Part shown: positions 28,438 to 39,628 of the stretch, piece after piece
Layout of the letters: every line of letters begins with the position of its first letter
Position numbering within the stretch: position 1 is the stretch's first letter
Assembly: GCF_019711495.1 (NCBI RefSeq)
Contig: NZ_JAIGNM010000001.1
Coordinates: forward strand, 1-64,000
Source: Qipengyuania xiamenensis
GTDB lineage: Bacteria > Pseudomonadota > Alphaproteobacteria > Sphingomonadales > Sphingomonadaceae
Direction: 5' to 3'
Length of the DNA stretch: 64,000 nucleotides
Made by a program: the position numbers and the translations under genes
Notes under the pieces: generated by a model
Seen by the model: only the letters and a program-made list of their open reading frames with translations
The model's database searches: none
What the model was told of the DNA's origin: nothing

Positions 28438-29379
28438 ATGAGCGAAACCATCCTCGAGCTTGACGGCCTGACCAAGGTCTATCCCGGCGGGCTCAAGGCG
28501 CTCGACAATGTCGACCTGAAGATCCGAAAGGGCGAGATTTTCGCGCTTCTGGGGCCGAACGGGGCAGGCAAGACCACGCTGATCGGTGCGGTATGCGGTC
28601 TCGTGCGGCCCAGCAGCGGCACGATCACTGCCTTCGGGCACGATCTTGCGACCGATTGGCGCAAGGCACGGGCGCGGATCGGGCTGGTGCCGCAGGAGCT
28701 TTCCACCGACATGTTCGAGCCGGTGCACCGCGGGGTATCCTATTCGCGCGGCCTGTTCGGGCTGGCTCCCGACCCCAAGCGGATCGAGGAAATCCTGCGC
28801 TCGCTCAGCCTGTGGGACAAGCGAGACGAGCGTATCATGGCGCTTTCGGGCGGCATGAAACGGCGCGTGCTGATCGCCAAGGCGCTGGCGCACGAACCAG
28901 ACCTGCTGTTCCTGGACGAGCCGACGGCGGGCGTCGACGTCGAACTGCGCAAGGGCATGTGGTCGATCGTCGACGAAATGCGGGCTCGCGGCGTGACGAT
29001 CATCCTCACGACCCACTACATCGAAGAGGCCGAGCTGATGGCTGACCGCGTCGGCATCATAAATGGCGGTAAGCTGCTGATGGTCGACGAGAAAGAGGCG
29101 ATGATGGCGCGGCTGGGCCGGACTGAGGCGCATATCGCACTCGCAAACCCGATCTCCGAGCTGCCCGTGTCCATTGCGCGCTTCCCGGTCGAGATCGAGG
29201 AAGGCGGGACATCGCTTTGCTACCGCGGCGGCGACGGCACCGGGCGCGGCAAGGAAGAGGTCGCGGAGATCACCAAGGCGCTGCTGGCATCGGGTATCGA
29301 CTACACCGGGATCGACGTGCGCGAGAGCAGCCTCGAAGACATCTTCGTGTCGCTTCTCGGAGAGGAGCAGGCGGCATGA
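28438..29379 (+). CDS. ABC-2 type exporter, ATP-binding protein
   Basis: 313 residues. Walker A GPNGAGKTT at 39-47, signature LSGGMKRR at 136-143, Walker B LLFLDE at 156-161, and the H-loop in LTTHYIEEAEL. The C-terminal extension (about 220-313) is the accessory domain found in exporters of the CcmA/DrrA/YadG type. It overlaps the permease gene as ATGA. The substrate is unknown; drug, lipid or polysaccharide exporters share this layout. Confidence 0.93.
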   Translation: MSETILELDGLTKVYPGGLKALDNVDLKIRKGEIFALLGPNGAGKTTLIGAVCGLVRPSSGTITAFGHDLATDWRKARARIGLVPQELSTDMFEPVHRGVSYSRGLFGLAPDPKRIEEILRSLSLWDKRDERIMALSGGMKRRVLIAKALAHEPDLLFLDEPTAGVDVELRKGMWSIVDEMRARGVTIILTTHYIEEAELMADRVGIINGGKLLMVDEKEAMMARLGRTEAHIALANPISELPVSIARFPVEIEEGGTSLCYRGGDGTGRGKEEVAEITKALLASGIDYTGIDVRESSLEDIFVSLLGEEQAA

Positions 29380-30140
29380 TCGGCTGGCGTTCCACATGGT
29401 CGATCTACACGCGCGAGCTGATGCGTTTTCTGCGCACGGCCTTCCAATCGGTGCTCGCGCCCGTGCTGACGACCTCGCTTTATTTCATCGTCTTCGGAGC
29501 AGCGATCGGCGGGCGCATGCCCGACCTTGGCGGCGTCGACTACGGTGCCTTCATCATTCCCGGCCTGCTGATGCTCACGCTTCTGGGCGAGACCACCAGC
29601 AATTCGAGTTTCGGCATCTACATGCCGCGCTTCACGGGCACGATATACGAATTGCTGAGCGCGCCGGTGGGCGTGGCCGAGACGCTGATCGGCTTCGTCG
29701 GCGCGGCGATGACCAAGAGCCTCATCCTTGCCGCGATCATCCTGCTGACCGCCCGACTGTTCGTCGATTACACCATCGCGCATCCGCTGCTTGCGGTGCT
29801 CTACATCATGCTGGTGGCGGCGGCTTTCAGCCTGTTCGGTTTCATCCTCGGCATCTGGGCGGACAATTTCGAGAAACTCGGGATCATCCCGATGCTGTTC
29901 CTCACTCCGCTGACCTTCCTTGGCGGGACCTTCTATTCGATCGACATGCTGCCCGCGCCCTGGGACACGATCGCGCTGGCCAATCCCATCGTCTACCTAG
30001 TCAGCGGATTGCGCTGGACCTTCTACGGTTCGAGCGATGTGAACATCTGGATCAGCTTCGGAATCACGCTCGCATTCCTCGCGGCTTGTGTCGGCGTGAT
30101 CGCCTACATCTTCAAGACAGGGTGGCGACTGCGCGCATGA
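29376..30140 (+). CDS. ABC-2 type exporter, permease protein
   Basis: 254 residues with six predicted membrane helices and ABC-2 family landmarks: FLRTAFQSVLAPVLTTSLYF near the N-terminus, FIIPGLLMLTLL, the TPLTFLGGTFYSID stretch characteristic of YadH-like permeases, and ANPIVYLVSGLRW. The ATG at 29376 overlaps the ATPase stop. An open frame continues upstream in the same phase but the domain begins here. Together with the preceding gene it forms a complete half-transporter pair. Confidence 0.92.
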   Translation: MIGWRSTWSIYTRELMRFLRTAFQSVLAPVLTTSLYFIVFGAAIGGRMPDLGGVDYGAFIIPGLLMLTLLGETTSNSSFGIYMPRFTGTIYELLSAPVGVAETLIGFVGAAMTKSLILAAIILLTARLFVDYTIAHPLLAVLYIMLVAAAFSLFGFILGIWADNFEKLGIIPMLFLTPLTFLGGTFYSIDMLPAPWDTIALANPIVYLVSGLRWTFYGSSDVNIWISFGITLAFLAACVGVIAYIFKTGWRLRA

Positions 30141-30158
30141 CACGCTAGGCGGCGCGTC

Positions 30159-32250
<2,092 letters not shown>

Positions 32251-32251
<1 letters not shown>

Positions 32252-32946
32252 TGGGCTGGCGGCGAGCGGTCGTTGTCGGTGCCTCCGGAGGTATCGGTGC
32301 CACGCTTGCCGACCTGCTCGAACAGGGCGGCGCGGAGGTCCACCGCCTCTCGCGCAGTGTCTTGGGTGAGGCGCATCTCGATCTCGAAGACGAGCAAAGC
32401 ATTGCTGACGCTGCGACAAGGATCGGGGCGGCCGGTGATGTCGACCTCGTCCTCGTTGCGACCGGTTTTCTGCACGAAGGCAAATCCGGTCCGGAGAAGG
32501 ACTGGCGTCAGATCGATCCCGCAATGCTGGCCCGCAACTTCGCGATCAACGCCACCGGGCCCGCACTTGTCGCCAAGCATTTCCTGCCGCTCCTTCCGGA
32601 CGAGGGAAGGGCGGGCTTTGCCGCACTTGCCGCGCGGGTGGGCAGCATCGGCGATAATCGCCTTGGTGGCTGGTATTCCTACCGCGCGAGCAAGGCCGCG
32701 CTGGTTATGCTGATCCGGACATTGTCGGTCGAATTGGCTCGCAAGAAGCCCGACGCCTTTTGTGCGGCGCTTCATCCCGGCACCGTCGATACGGCGCTCA
32801 GCAAGCCCTTCCAGCGCAATGTCCCTGAAGGCAAACTGTTCACCCCCGAGTATTCTGCCGAGCGCCTCTTGGCAGTTCTGGAAAATCTCGGCCCCGAACA
32901 AAGTGGCAGGCAATTCGCGTGGGATGGTGAAGAGATCCTTCCCTGA
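32251..32946 (+). CDS. Short-chain dehydrogenase/reductase (CsgA/C-factor-like)
   Basis: 231 residues of Rossmann fold. The cofactor loop is VVGASGGIGATL at about 8-19, NATGP follows strand 4, and the catalytic YRASK (Tyr/Lys) is at about 148-152 after a serine-containing strand around VGSIGDNR. The C-terminal HPGTVDTALSKPF is seen in C-factor-type SDRs. It is translationally coupled to tgt (TGATG). Substrate unknown. Confidence 0.88.
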
Positions 32947-33019
32947 GTGCACAGACTGTCCTTGCTACTCTTTATCAATACTCTAGACTTGGGTTCTTGG
33001 ATTTTGAGGGGTTGCTCAA

Positions 33020-34996
33020 ATGCGTATTCTGACTTCGCTCGCCGCCATGTGCGCGGCGCTTTCTCCCGTTGCGCTCTCTGCAGAGGAACTGGCTGAAACC
33101 GCCGCCCGCTTCGGCGCGCTGGAATCGGTCGAGATTTCGGCGCTTTCGCCTTCGGGCACGAAGCTTCTTTATGTGTCGCCGGGCGACGGCGCGGACCAGA
33201 CCATCTACGTGGTCGACCTTTCGGGCGGCGCTGCTCCAGAGCCGATCACCACCTCGAACGAGGCGATGGCGCGCATCACCGACTGCCAGTGGGCCAATGA
33301 AGAGCGCATCGTGTGCGACATCTTCGGCATGCAGAAGGTAGGCACCTACATCCTGCCCTTCAGCCGCGTGATCGGCATGAAGTCGGACGGCACCGATGTG
33401 ACCCGTCTGTCTGCCGATACCCATAATGCACGGGGATTGATGCAGGACGGCGGCACGGTGCTCGCGCTCGATATCGAGGGTGAAGACGGCCGCATCCTGA
33501 TGACCCGCGACTATGTGAAGGAAGACAAGGCCAACACCCGCCTTGCCAACAACAAGGAAGGCCTGGGGGTCGACCTGGTCGATGTCGCAAGCGGTCGAAG
33601 CCGTGCGGTCGAAAAGCCGAACAAGATGGCGGACCGCTACATTGCCGACGAACACGGCCGGGTGCGCGTCATGTCGGTCAGCGACCGCAGCGGCGGGTTC
33701 GAGGGTTCGGATATCCGATATCTTTACCGTCCGCAGGGATCGGACGAATGGCAGCCGCTGTCGGAAGTCGAAGTGGAAGGCAGCCGCCTTGGCGGTTTCG
33801 TTCCGACCGCTGTCGATAGCGCAAAGAACGTGGTTTACGGCTTCGAGCGCCAGAACGGCTTTTACAACCTCTATTCGATGCCGCTCGACGGTTCGGGCAG
33901 CAAGACGCTGCTCAAGAAGGTCGATGGCGTGGACGTCAGCGGCCTCATCCGTATCGGGCGCAGCAACCGCGTGATCGGTGTCAGCTACGTGACCGACGCG
34001 CGCTATGCCGAATACTTCGATCCCGAGATCGATCGCCTCGCGAAGGGCCTGAACAAGGCACTGCCCGGCTCGCCGCAAATCCGCATCGTCGATGCCAGTG
34101 ACGATGAAAGCGTGCTGCTGATCCAAGCGTCGAGCGACGACAATCCGGGCATGCTCTACCTCTATGAGAAGGCGAGCGGCCAGCTTTCCGAACTGCTCCC
34201 GATCCGTGACCAGCTCGAAGGATACCAGCTCGCCGAGATGAAGGCGGTGACCTACTCGGCGGCTGACGGAACGCAGATCCCCGGCTACCTGACTCTTCCG
34301 GTCGGGAGCGACGGCAAGAACCTGCCCACGATCGTCATGCCGCACGGCGGCCCCGCTGCGCGCGACGAATGGGGTTTCGACTGGCTCGCACAGTTCTTCG
34401 CTGCCCGCGGCTATGCCGTGCTTCAGCCGAACTTCCGTGGTTCGGCAGGCTATGGTGACCAGTGGTTCGGCCGCAATGGCTACCAGCAATGGGACGTTGC
34501 CGTGGGCGATGTGAACGACGCAGGTCGCTGGCTCGTCAGTGAAGGAATTGCCGACCCGTCGAAGATGGGCATCGTCGGCTGGTCCTACGGTGGTTATGCG
34601 GCCCTGCTTTCGCAGGTCGTCGATCCCGAACTCTTCGGCGCAGTCGTGGCGATCGCGCCGGTGACGGACCTCAACCTGCTGCTCGAGGATTCGCGTGGTT
34701 ACACGGGATACGAAGCGCGTCGCCGCCAGATCGGCGAGGGGCCTCACGTGGCTGCCGGTTCGCCCGCACGTCACGCGGACCAGTTCAAGGCGCCTGTATT
34801 GCTGGTGCATGGATCGCGCGACGTGAACGTGAGCGAAGCGCATTCCAAGCTGATGCGCGACCGGCTCCAGGGTGCGGGTAAATCGGTCGACCTTCTGGAA
34901 TTCGACGGTCTCGACCACTACCTCGACCACAGCCAGGCTCGCCGGATCATGCTCAAGCGTATCGGCGAGTTCCTCGATACCGAGCTGGCGAAGTAA
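33020..34996 (+). CDS. Secreted S9-family prolyl oligopeptidase-like serine peptidase
   Basis: 658 residues: signal peptide (about 1-21, ending in LSAEE), a beta-propeller-like N-terminal region and a C-terminal alpha/beta-hydrolase domain. The catalytic triad is readable as S522 in GWSYGGYAAL, D601 in HGSRDVNV and H633 in GLDHYLD. The oxyanion segment MPHGGPAARDEWGFD is typical of acylaminoacyl-peptidase/DPP-type members. It probably clips peptides in the periplasm. A weak promoter, TTGCTA-16-TAGACT, can be drawn just upstream, and GAGGGG serves as ribosome-binding site. Confidence 0.92.
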   Translation: MRILTSLAAMCAALSPVALSAEELAETAARFGALESVEISALSPSGTKLLYVSPGDGADQTIYVVDLSGGAAPEPITTSNEAMARITDCQWANEERIVCDIFGMQKVGTYILPFSRVIGMKSDGTDVTRLSADTHNARGLMQDGGTVLALDIEGEDGRILMTRDYVKEDKANTRLANNKEGLGVDLVDVASGRSRAVEKPNKMADRYIADEHGRVRVMSVSDRSGGFEGSDIRYLYRPQGSDEWQPLSEVEVEGSRLGGFVPTAVDSAKNVVYGFERQNGFYNLYSMPLDGSGSKTLLKKVDGVDVSGLIRIGRSNRVIGVSYVTDARYAEYFDPEIDRLAKGLNKALPGSPQIRIVDASDDESVLLIQASSDDNPGMLYLYEKASGQLSELLPIRDQLEGYQLAEMKAVTYSAADGTQIPGYLTLPVGSDGKNLPTIVMPHGGPAARDEWGFDWLAQFFAARGYAVLQPNFRGSAGYGDQWFGRNGYQQWDVAVGDVNDAGRWLVSEGIADPSKMGIVGWSYGGYAALLSQVVDPELFGAVVAIAPVTDLNLLLEDSRGYTGYEARRRQIGEGPHVAAGSPARHADQFKAPVLLVHGSRDVNVSEAHSKLMRDRLQGAGKSVDLLEFDGLDHYLDHSQARRIMLKRIGEFLDTELAK

Positions 34997-35022
34997 CTGC
35001 CGGAGCACGTAAGGGAGCATCA

Positions 35023-35775
35023 GTGGGCTGGAAGGACAATACCCGCGCATGGCGTAACCGGCCCGCTTCTCCCAGCAGGCAAGCTGACAATCGCGAGATC
35101 ACGCTGCTCGTCCTGCTCGGCGTGATCTCGATCCTGCTGTGGCATTCGCCCTATGGCGGATACGTGCTCTATCCTTTCAGCATCCTCGCCACCTGGTTCC
35201 ACGAGATGGGACACGGGCTGGCAGCGATCGCCTTCGGGCACGATTTCGAACGGCTGGTGATCTTCCCCAACGGGTCCGGCTACGCGCTGCATGTCTCGGA
35301 AGGGCAGCCTTCACGCGTGTCGCGTGCGGTCATTGCCGGTGCCGGCCTGCTCGGCCCGACCATTGCCGGCTGCACTCTCATCCTTGCCTCGCGCACCCAC
35401 CGGGCAACCAAGACTGCACTGATCCTGCTCGGCATTGCGCTTGTCGGCTCCACTCTGATCTGGGTCCGGTCGACGACAGGCTGGGCGGTGCTGCCCGCAC
35501 TCGGCGCTGCGAGCCTCGCCATCGCCTATTATGGCCGCGAAGCTCACCGGCGGTTCGCGGTCCAGTTCCTAGGCGTGCAGGGCTGCATCTCGATCTATAG
35601 CGACTTCGGCTACCTGTTTAGCGAAGGCGGCTACATGGACGGCCAGATGCAGGTATCCGATACCGGCCATATCGAGCAGGCCCTGCTGCTGCCCTACTGG
35701 TTCTGGGGCGGCCTCATCACCGCGATAATCCTGGCAATGGTCTTCTATTCGCTGAAGATCGCGCACCGGCGCTGA
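35023..35775 (+). CDS. M50-family membrane zinc metallopeptidase
   Basis: 250 residues with several membrane helices. The zinc motif HEMGH is at 60-64 within a hydrophobic segment (ILATWFHEMGHGLAAIAFG), as in M50B/site-2-protease-like proteins. The second zinc ligand of the family may be in the DFGYLFSEGG region. It resembles the M50 proteins of unknown substrate found in many bacteria rather than RseP, because no PDZ domain is present. Starts with GTG at 35023, 26 bases after the S9 peptidase. Confidence 0.8.
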   Translation: MGWKDNTRAWRNRPASPSRQADNREITLLVLLGVISILLWHSPYGGYVLYPFSILATWFHEMGHGLAAIAFGHDFERLVIFPNGSGYALHVSEGQPSRVSRAVIAGAGLLGPTIAGCTLILASRTHRATKTALILLGIALVGSTLIWVRSTTGWAVLPALGAASLAIAYYGREAHRRFAVQFLGVQGCISIYSDFGYLFSEGGYMDGQMQVSDTGHIEQALLLPYWFWGGLITAIILAMVFYSLKIAHRR

Positions 35776-35805
35776 CAGCGCGCGTAGCTGGAGTACAAAA
35801 GAAAA

Positions 35806-35828
35806 GGGCGGCCCCGAAGGACCGCCCC
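35806..35828. terminator. Bidirectional intrinsic terminator between M50 peptidase and rpsD
   Basis: GGGCGGCCC-CGAA-GGACCGCCC forms a stem with one mismatch. It is followed on the plus strand by GTTTCTGTTTT, and on the minus strand by CTTTTCTTTT. It ends both the M50 gene and the convergent rpsD. Confidence 0.85.
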
Positions 35829-35856
35829 GTTTCTGTTTTCCGAGTAACCGGAACTC

Positions 35857-36471
35857 TTAGCGCGAGTAGAACTCGACCACGAGGTTCGGTTCCATGGTGA
35901 CCGGGTAGGGCACTTCGTCGAGCTTCGGCACGCGGGTGAAGGTGATCTTGTCGTTGCCATCGGGCGCGACGTAATCGGGGATTTCACGCTCGGGCAGGCT
36001 CTGCGCTTCGATGACGAGAGCCATTTCCTTGGCCTTGCTGCCGAGGCTGACGACGTCGCCGACCTTGACGCGGGCCGATGCGATGTTGGTCTTCACGCCG
36101 TTGAGGTAGATGTGGCCGTGGCTCACGATCTGACGGGCGGCGAAGATGGTCGGTGCGAACTTGGCGCGGTACACGACCATGTCGAGACGCTGCTCGAGCA
36201 GGCCGATCAGGTTCTGACCGGTGTCGCCCTTCATGGCCGACGCTTCCTTGTAGGTGCGCTTGAACTGCTTCTCGGTCACGTCGCCGTAGTAACCCTTGAG
36301 CTTCTGCTTGGCGCGGAGCTGCAGGCCGAAGTCGGACATCTTGCCCTTGCGGCGCTGACCGTGCTGGCCGGGGCCATACGAACGCTTGTTGACCGGGGAA
36401 TTCGGACGACCCCAGATGTTTTCACCCATCCGGCGGTCGAGTTTGTACTTGGCGCTCTTGCGCTTCGACAT
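35857..36471 (-). CDS. rpsD: 30S ribosomal protein S4
   Basis: 204 residues, starting [21 protein letters not shown]4 is a primary assembly protein of the 30S body. The [20 protein letters not shown] segment and the S4 RNA-binding domain ([15 protein letters not shown] and [14 protein letters not shown]) are clear. The gene stands alone, away from an S11-rpoA cluster, as in many alphaproteobacteria. A short hairpin 65-80 bases upstream could be part of its leader. Confidence 0.97.
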   Translation of the reverse strand: MSKRKSAKYKLDRRMGENIWGRPNSPVNKRSYGPGQHGQRRKGKMSDFGLQLRAKQKLKGYYGDVTEKQFKRTYKEASAMKGDTGQNLIGLLEQRLDMVVYRAKFAPTIFAARQIVSHGHIYLNGVKTNIASARVKVGDVVSLGSKAKEMALVIEAQSLPEREIPDYVAPDGNDKITFTRVPKLDEVPYPVTMEPNLVVEFYSR

Positions 36472-36843
36472 AAGTCTTTCCTTCAATTTGCTGAGCTACC
36501 CCATCGGCAGCCATCCAACCCGGCATCGCACCGCAGAAATCCGAGGATTTCTACGCGGCCACCGCTTCACCGGGGTGCGGGGCCAATTAGCGAAGCGCGC
36601 GAATAGCAGGATATTGCCATGCGTCAAGCGGAGTCGGCGCAAGGGGTCGGCGGGCGCAGAAGTTTCCTTTCCACCTCGTATAACAAATGACATGCTCAAA
36701 GCGAAATAAGTGGCGCAATGGCAACAGGTTAGTTCAACCGGTTCACCTGTCGTTACTATTGCTTGAACCAATCAGTGCGGGCGGCAATAGGCCGCGCCCC
36801 CCGCCAATGCGGGATCATAAAACCAAAAAAGGGAATACTGACC
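36472..36843. other. Divergent intergenic region between rpsD and a small outer-membrane protein gene
   Basis: 372 bases without a supported gene. It holds a perfect hairpin GAAATCC-GA-GGATTTC (36536-36551) on the rpsD side. An AT-richer middle (36660-36780) contains GGTTCA and TGAACC arms (36744-36771) about 15 bases apart. This is where both promoters must lie. I see no sRNA or riboswitch that I can name. Confidence 0.5.
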
Positions 36844-37314
36844 ATGCGTAAGTTCGCACTCCTCGCCGCAGTGGCCGCAGCCGCTGTTGCCACCCCGGCA
36901 GCAGCCGAAGACGAAAGCGGCGAATTCCGCGCCGAAGTTCGCGGCGGCGTGATCTGGGTCGAAGACTTCAGCGAAGCCACCCTCGGCGCTGCTGTCGGCT
37001 ACGATTTCGACCTCGGCGAGACCGCTTTCGCAGGCGTCGAACTGTCGGGCGACAAGATCCTCGTCGAAGGCGCGGAAGTCCTCGTCGGCACGACCGCCCG
37101 CCTCGGCCTCAAGGTCGGTGACGAAGGCAAGCTGTTCGCAACCGGCGGCTACGACTTCACGCTGACCGACGACGGCGGCGACGCATGGCACCTGGGCGCA
37201 GGCTACCACCACAAGCTTGGTGACAGCCTCTACCTCGGCGCTGAATACCGTCACTACTTCGACGATTTCGTCGATGCAGACGCAGTCAACGCAGTTGTCG
37301 GCCTGACCTTCTAA
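36844..37314 (+). CDS. Small outer-membrane beta-barrel protein
   Basis: 156 residues. A signal peptide of about 22 residues ends in TPAAAE. The mature part consists of alternating strands such as FRAEVRGGVIWVEDF, TARLGLKVGDEGKLFATGGYD and LGAEYRHYFDDF, ending in GLTF with a C-terminal phenylalanine. That predicts an eight-stranded OmpA/OmpW-like or porin-family barrel. The protein is acidic. The ATG at 36844 is preferred to upstream in-frame codons because it begins the signal peptide. It has its own terminator. Confidence 0.85.
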   Translation: MRKFALLAAVAAAAVATPAAAEDESGEFRAEVRGGVIWVEDFSEATLGAAVGYDFDLGETAFAGVELSGDKILVEGAEVLVGTTARLGLKVGDEGKLFATGGYDFTLTDDGGDAWHLGAGYHHKLGDSLYLGAEYRHYFDDFVDADAVNAVVGLTF

Positions 37315-37337
37315 GGTCTGCCGCAAGATGATTGCGA

Positions 37338-37371
37338 GGGGCGGGCCGCAGATGCGGTTCCGCCCCTTTTT
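37338..37371. terminator. Intrinsic terminator after the small outer-membrane protein gene
   Basis: GGGGCGG (37338-37344) pairs with CCGCCCC (37360-37366), with an inner GCCGCA-GA-TGCGGT stem, followed by TTTTTCTTT. It lies between the barrel gene and the convergent trpF stop at 37381. Confidence 0.85.
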
Positions 37372-37380
37372 CTTTGCGTG

Positions 37381-38022
37381 TCAGGCTTTGCGTACGGCCG
37401 AACAGAAGGCCGCTATTGCATCGGCGTCCTTGGCGCCGGGGGCCGTTTCGACGCCCGAGGAGGTATCGACCATCGGTGCGCCGGTCTGCGCAATCGCATC
37501 GGCGACGTTCGAGGCCGAAAGACCTCCGGCCAGCCCCCAGGGAAGCCCGCTTCTCTCCTGCTTCAGCAGCGACCAATCGAAGCGCAGGCCCATCCCGCCC
37601 GGAAGGGCTGCGTCCTTGGGTGTCTTCGCATCGTAGAGGATGAATTCCGCTGCGCCGCGATAGTCTCCACCCCGCGCGATGTCCGCGGCGGAAGAGACCG
37701 GGATGACCTTCCAGACGGGCTTGCCGAAACGCGCGCCCAGTTCGCTGGCCCTCTTCGGCGTTTCCTCTCCGTGAAGCTGGATGACATCGAGCCTGCCCGC
37801 TTCAACGGCGGCGCCGATCAGGGCATCATCGGCATCGACGAATACGCCGACCTTCGAGATCCGGTCGCTCGCGCGCGAGGCAAGAGCTGCCACCTGGTCG
37901 AACGAGACATGACGCGGGCTGGGCGGGAAGAAGTTGAAGCCAACATATTCGGCGCGCGCGGCAAGAACCGCGTCGAGAGTTTCGGGTGTCGATATCCCGC
38001 AGATCTTGATCCGGCTTGCCAT
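37381..38022 (-). CDS. trpF: Phosphoribosylanthranilate isomerase
   Basis: The third step of tryptophan synthesis. 213 residues of TIM barrel. KICGISTPETLDAVLAA at the N-terminus carries the catalytic cysteine, VGVFVDAD and IQLHGEE follow, and GLAGGLSASNVADAI and DTSSGVE form the phosphate-binding end. The usual partner trpB is not downstream here; instead the gene follows a GNAT acetyltransferase, pyrF and a LapA-like gene on the same strand. Eleven bases separate it from the acetyltransferase stop. Confidence 0.95.
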   Translation of the reverse strand: MASRIKICGISTPETLDAVLAARAEYVGFNFFPPSPRHVSFDQVAALASRASDRISKVGVFVDADDALIGAAVEAGRLDVIQLHGEETPKRASELGARFGKPVWKVIPVSSAADIARGGDYRGAAEFILYDAKTPKDAALPGGMGLRFDWSLLKQERSGLPWGLAGGLSASNVADAIAQTGAPMVDTSSGVETAPGAKDADAIAAFCSAVRKA

Positions 38023-38033
38023 CGTGATGCTTT

Positions 38034-38543
38034 CTAGGAAGCGCCGAGCGGCTTTTCCAGCACGACGAATTCGAGCGGCGGATCGCGCAGGACGGGGAAG
38101 GGGCGTCTTTCGCCAGTTCGCAGGTATCCGCGGCGCTCGTACCAGGCGATCAGCGTGTCGCGCTGCGAGATGACGGTCATCTCCATCGCGCCAAGGCCCG
38201 TTTCTCGCGCCTGGTGCTCCGCCGCAGCGAGCAGCTGGCCGCCCATTCCGCCGGATTGCAGGGTGGGCGACACACACAGCATGCCGAGGTAACCGAGCCG
38301 CTCGTCGCGCCGTGTCACCGCGACGCAGCCGATGATCTCGCCCGCATCATTGCGAGCGGCCAGCATGGCGACATCGGGATCGGCAAGTATCCGCTCGATC
38401 TCTTCGAGCGACACGCGTTCGTCGCCGAGCAGGTCGGCCTCGTGATTCCAGCCCTGGCGTGCGCTGTCGCCGCGATAGGCGCTTTCGAGCAGCTGCTTGA
38501 GCTCTCTGGCGTCGTCCTGCGACGCCGCCCGGATTGCCGTCAA
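38034..38543 (-). CDS. GNAT-family N-acetyltransferase
   Basis: 169 residues. The acetyl-CoA loop appears as LCVSPTLQSGGMGGQLL (the Q/R-x-x-G-x-G/A type) and the C-terminal motif B as YERRGYLRTGERRPFPV. The start appears to be a TTG at 38543, overlapping the pyrF stop as TTGA, with GAGG seven bases upstream inside pyrF. No ATG fits. Substrate unknown. Its coupling to pyrF and closeness to trpF suggest one transcription unit. Confidence 0.82.
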   Translation of the reverse strand: MTAIRAASQDDARELKQLLESAYRGDSARQGWNHEADLLGDERVSLEEIERILADPDVAMLAARNDAGEIIGCVAVTRRDERLGYLGMLCVSPTLQSGGMGGQLLAAAEHQARETGLGAMEMTVISQRDTLIAWYERRGYLRTGERRPFPVLRDPPLEFVVLEKPLGAS

Positions 38544-39214
38544 AGCGTCGCCTCGATCGTGCGGGCGGCCTCTGCCGGATCTTCGGCGCGGCTGATCGGA
38601 CGCCCGATCACGAGGACGCTGGCACCGTCGTCGCGCGCCTGACGCGGAGTAACCACGCGCTTCTGGTCGCCAACGGCGCTTCCCGCCGGACGCAGGCCGG
38701 GGACGACGAAATAGCCATCTTTCCAGCGATCGTGGACCGACTTCACCTCGTGGCCCGAACACACGATGCCATCGAGGCCGCTTTCCTGCGCAAGGTCGGC
38801 AAGACGCATGACCTGGTCATGGGCATTGCCCTTGATCCCGGTCCGCTCGAGGTCGCGGTCATCCATGCTGGTGAGCATGGTCACGCCCACAACCTTGGTA
38901 TTCTCGCCTGCAGCTGCCTTGGCGTCCTCCATCATTGCGCGTCCGCCGCTTGCGTGGATGGTAATGATCGCAGGTTCGAGATTGTGGATCGCATGCATTG
39001 CGCCTGCGACCGTATTGGGAATGTCGTAAAGCTTCAGGTCGAGGAAGATCGGCAGACCCAACTGCGCGATCATGTGCACGCCATGGGCGCCGTGAGCGCA
39101 GAAGAATTCCAGCCCCAGCTTGATCCCGCCCACATGCGCCTTGACCTGCTCGGCAAGCGCGACCGCATCGCGCAGGCGCGGTACGTCGAGGGCAAGGTAG
39201 ACGGGGTTGCTCAT
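38540..39214 (-). CDS. pyrF: Orotidine 5'-phosphate decarboxylase
   Basis: The last step of UMP synthesis. 224 residues. The active-site motif FLDLKLYDIPNTV holds the Asp-Lys-x-x-Asp catalytic array. VYLALDVP at the N-terminus and VVPGLRPAG and VLVIGRPISRA at the phosphate-binding end complete the type I bacterial pattern. ATG at 39214 overlaps the stop of the LapA-like gene (ATGA), and its own TGA overlaps the next start. Confidence 0.96.
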   Translation of the reverse strand: MSNPVYLALDVPRLRDAVALAEQVKAHVGGIKLGLEFFCAHGAHGVHMIAQLGLPIFLDLKLYDIPNTVAGAMHAIHNLEPAIITIHASGGRAMMEDAKAAAGENTKVVGVTMLTSMDDRDLERTGIKGNAHDQVMRLADLAQESGLDGIVCSGHEVKSVHDRWKDGYFVVPGLRPAGSAVGDQKRVVTPRQARDDGASVLVIGRPISRAEDPAEAARTIEATL

Positions 39215-39570
39215 GAATTCTCGCTGGGTTCCGGATCGACGGGATTGGCGGGTTCGGGCGGCACGTCCTTCTTGGGGGGATAGGGACGTGCAGGTTCGAT
39301 ATTGGCGTCTGGCTTGGGTGAAGCCATCTTCTGGGTCGCGGTTTCGAGCGCGGTAATCCGGCGCCCCTGACGCCAGCGCACGCCGCGGTGATAGATCCAC
39401 ATCGGCAGCAGACCGAGCAGGAACGACACGATAACCAATGCCGGAACACGCGTGTCCCAGACGATGCCGGGCCAGATGCGCACGTCGATCTGGCGATCCC
39501 AGTTGCCGAAGGAAAAGGCGATCACGCCCACCAGCAGCAGGATCCACAGGATCGTCCTTACGATTTGCAT
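39211..39570 (-). CDS. LapA/DUF1049-like inner-membrane protein
   Basis: 119 residues with two membrane helices: about 5-21 and 42-62, with WDRQIDVRIWPGIVWDTRVP between them. This is the layout of LapA (YciS), which with LapB controls LPS synthesis in Enterobacteria. A Pro-rich acidic C-terminal tail (about 85-119, PPKKDVPPEPANP) is not typical of E. coli LapA. lapB is not adjacent. It is coupled to pyrF by ATGA. Confidence 0.75.
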   Translation of the reverse strand: MQIVRTILWILLLVGVIAFSFGNWDRQIDVRIWPGIVWDTRVPALVIVSFLLGLLPMWIYHRGVRWRQGRRITALETATQKMASPKPDANIEPARPYPPKKDVPPEPANPVDPEPSENS

Positions 39571-39628
39571 TGTGCGTGCCTCCCCGGTTGTCTTGTAGCG
39601 CGATGCTAGGCCGACAAGCTGCGCGCGT

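Noticed and set aside
27808..29397. 529-codon minus-strand frame across queA and the ABC ATPase
   Set aside because: It runs across two well-supported plus-strand genes and has no independent support.
32975..35050. Long minus-strand frame opposite the S9 peptidase (691 codons)
   Set aside because: Same effect of GC-biased codons; the plus-strand gene has a clear catalytic triad and signal peptide.
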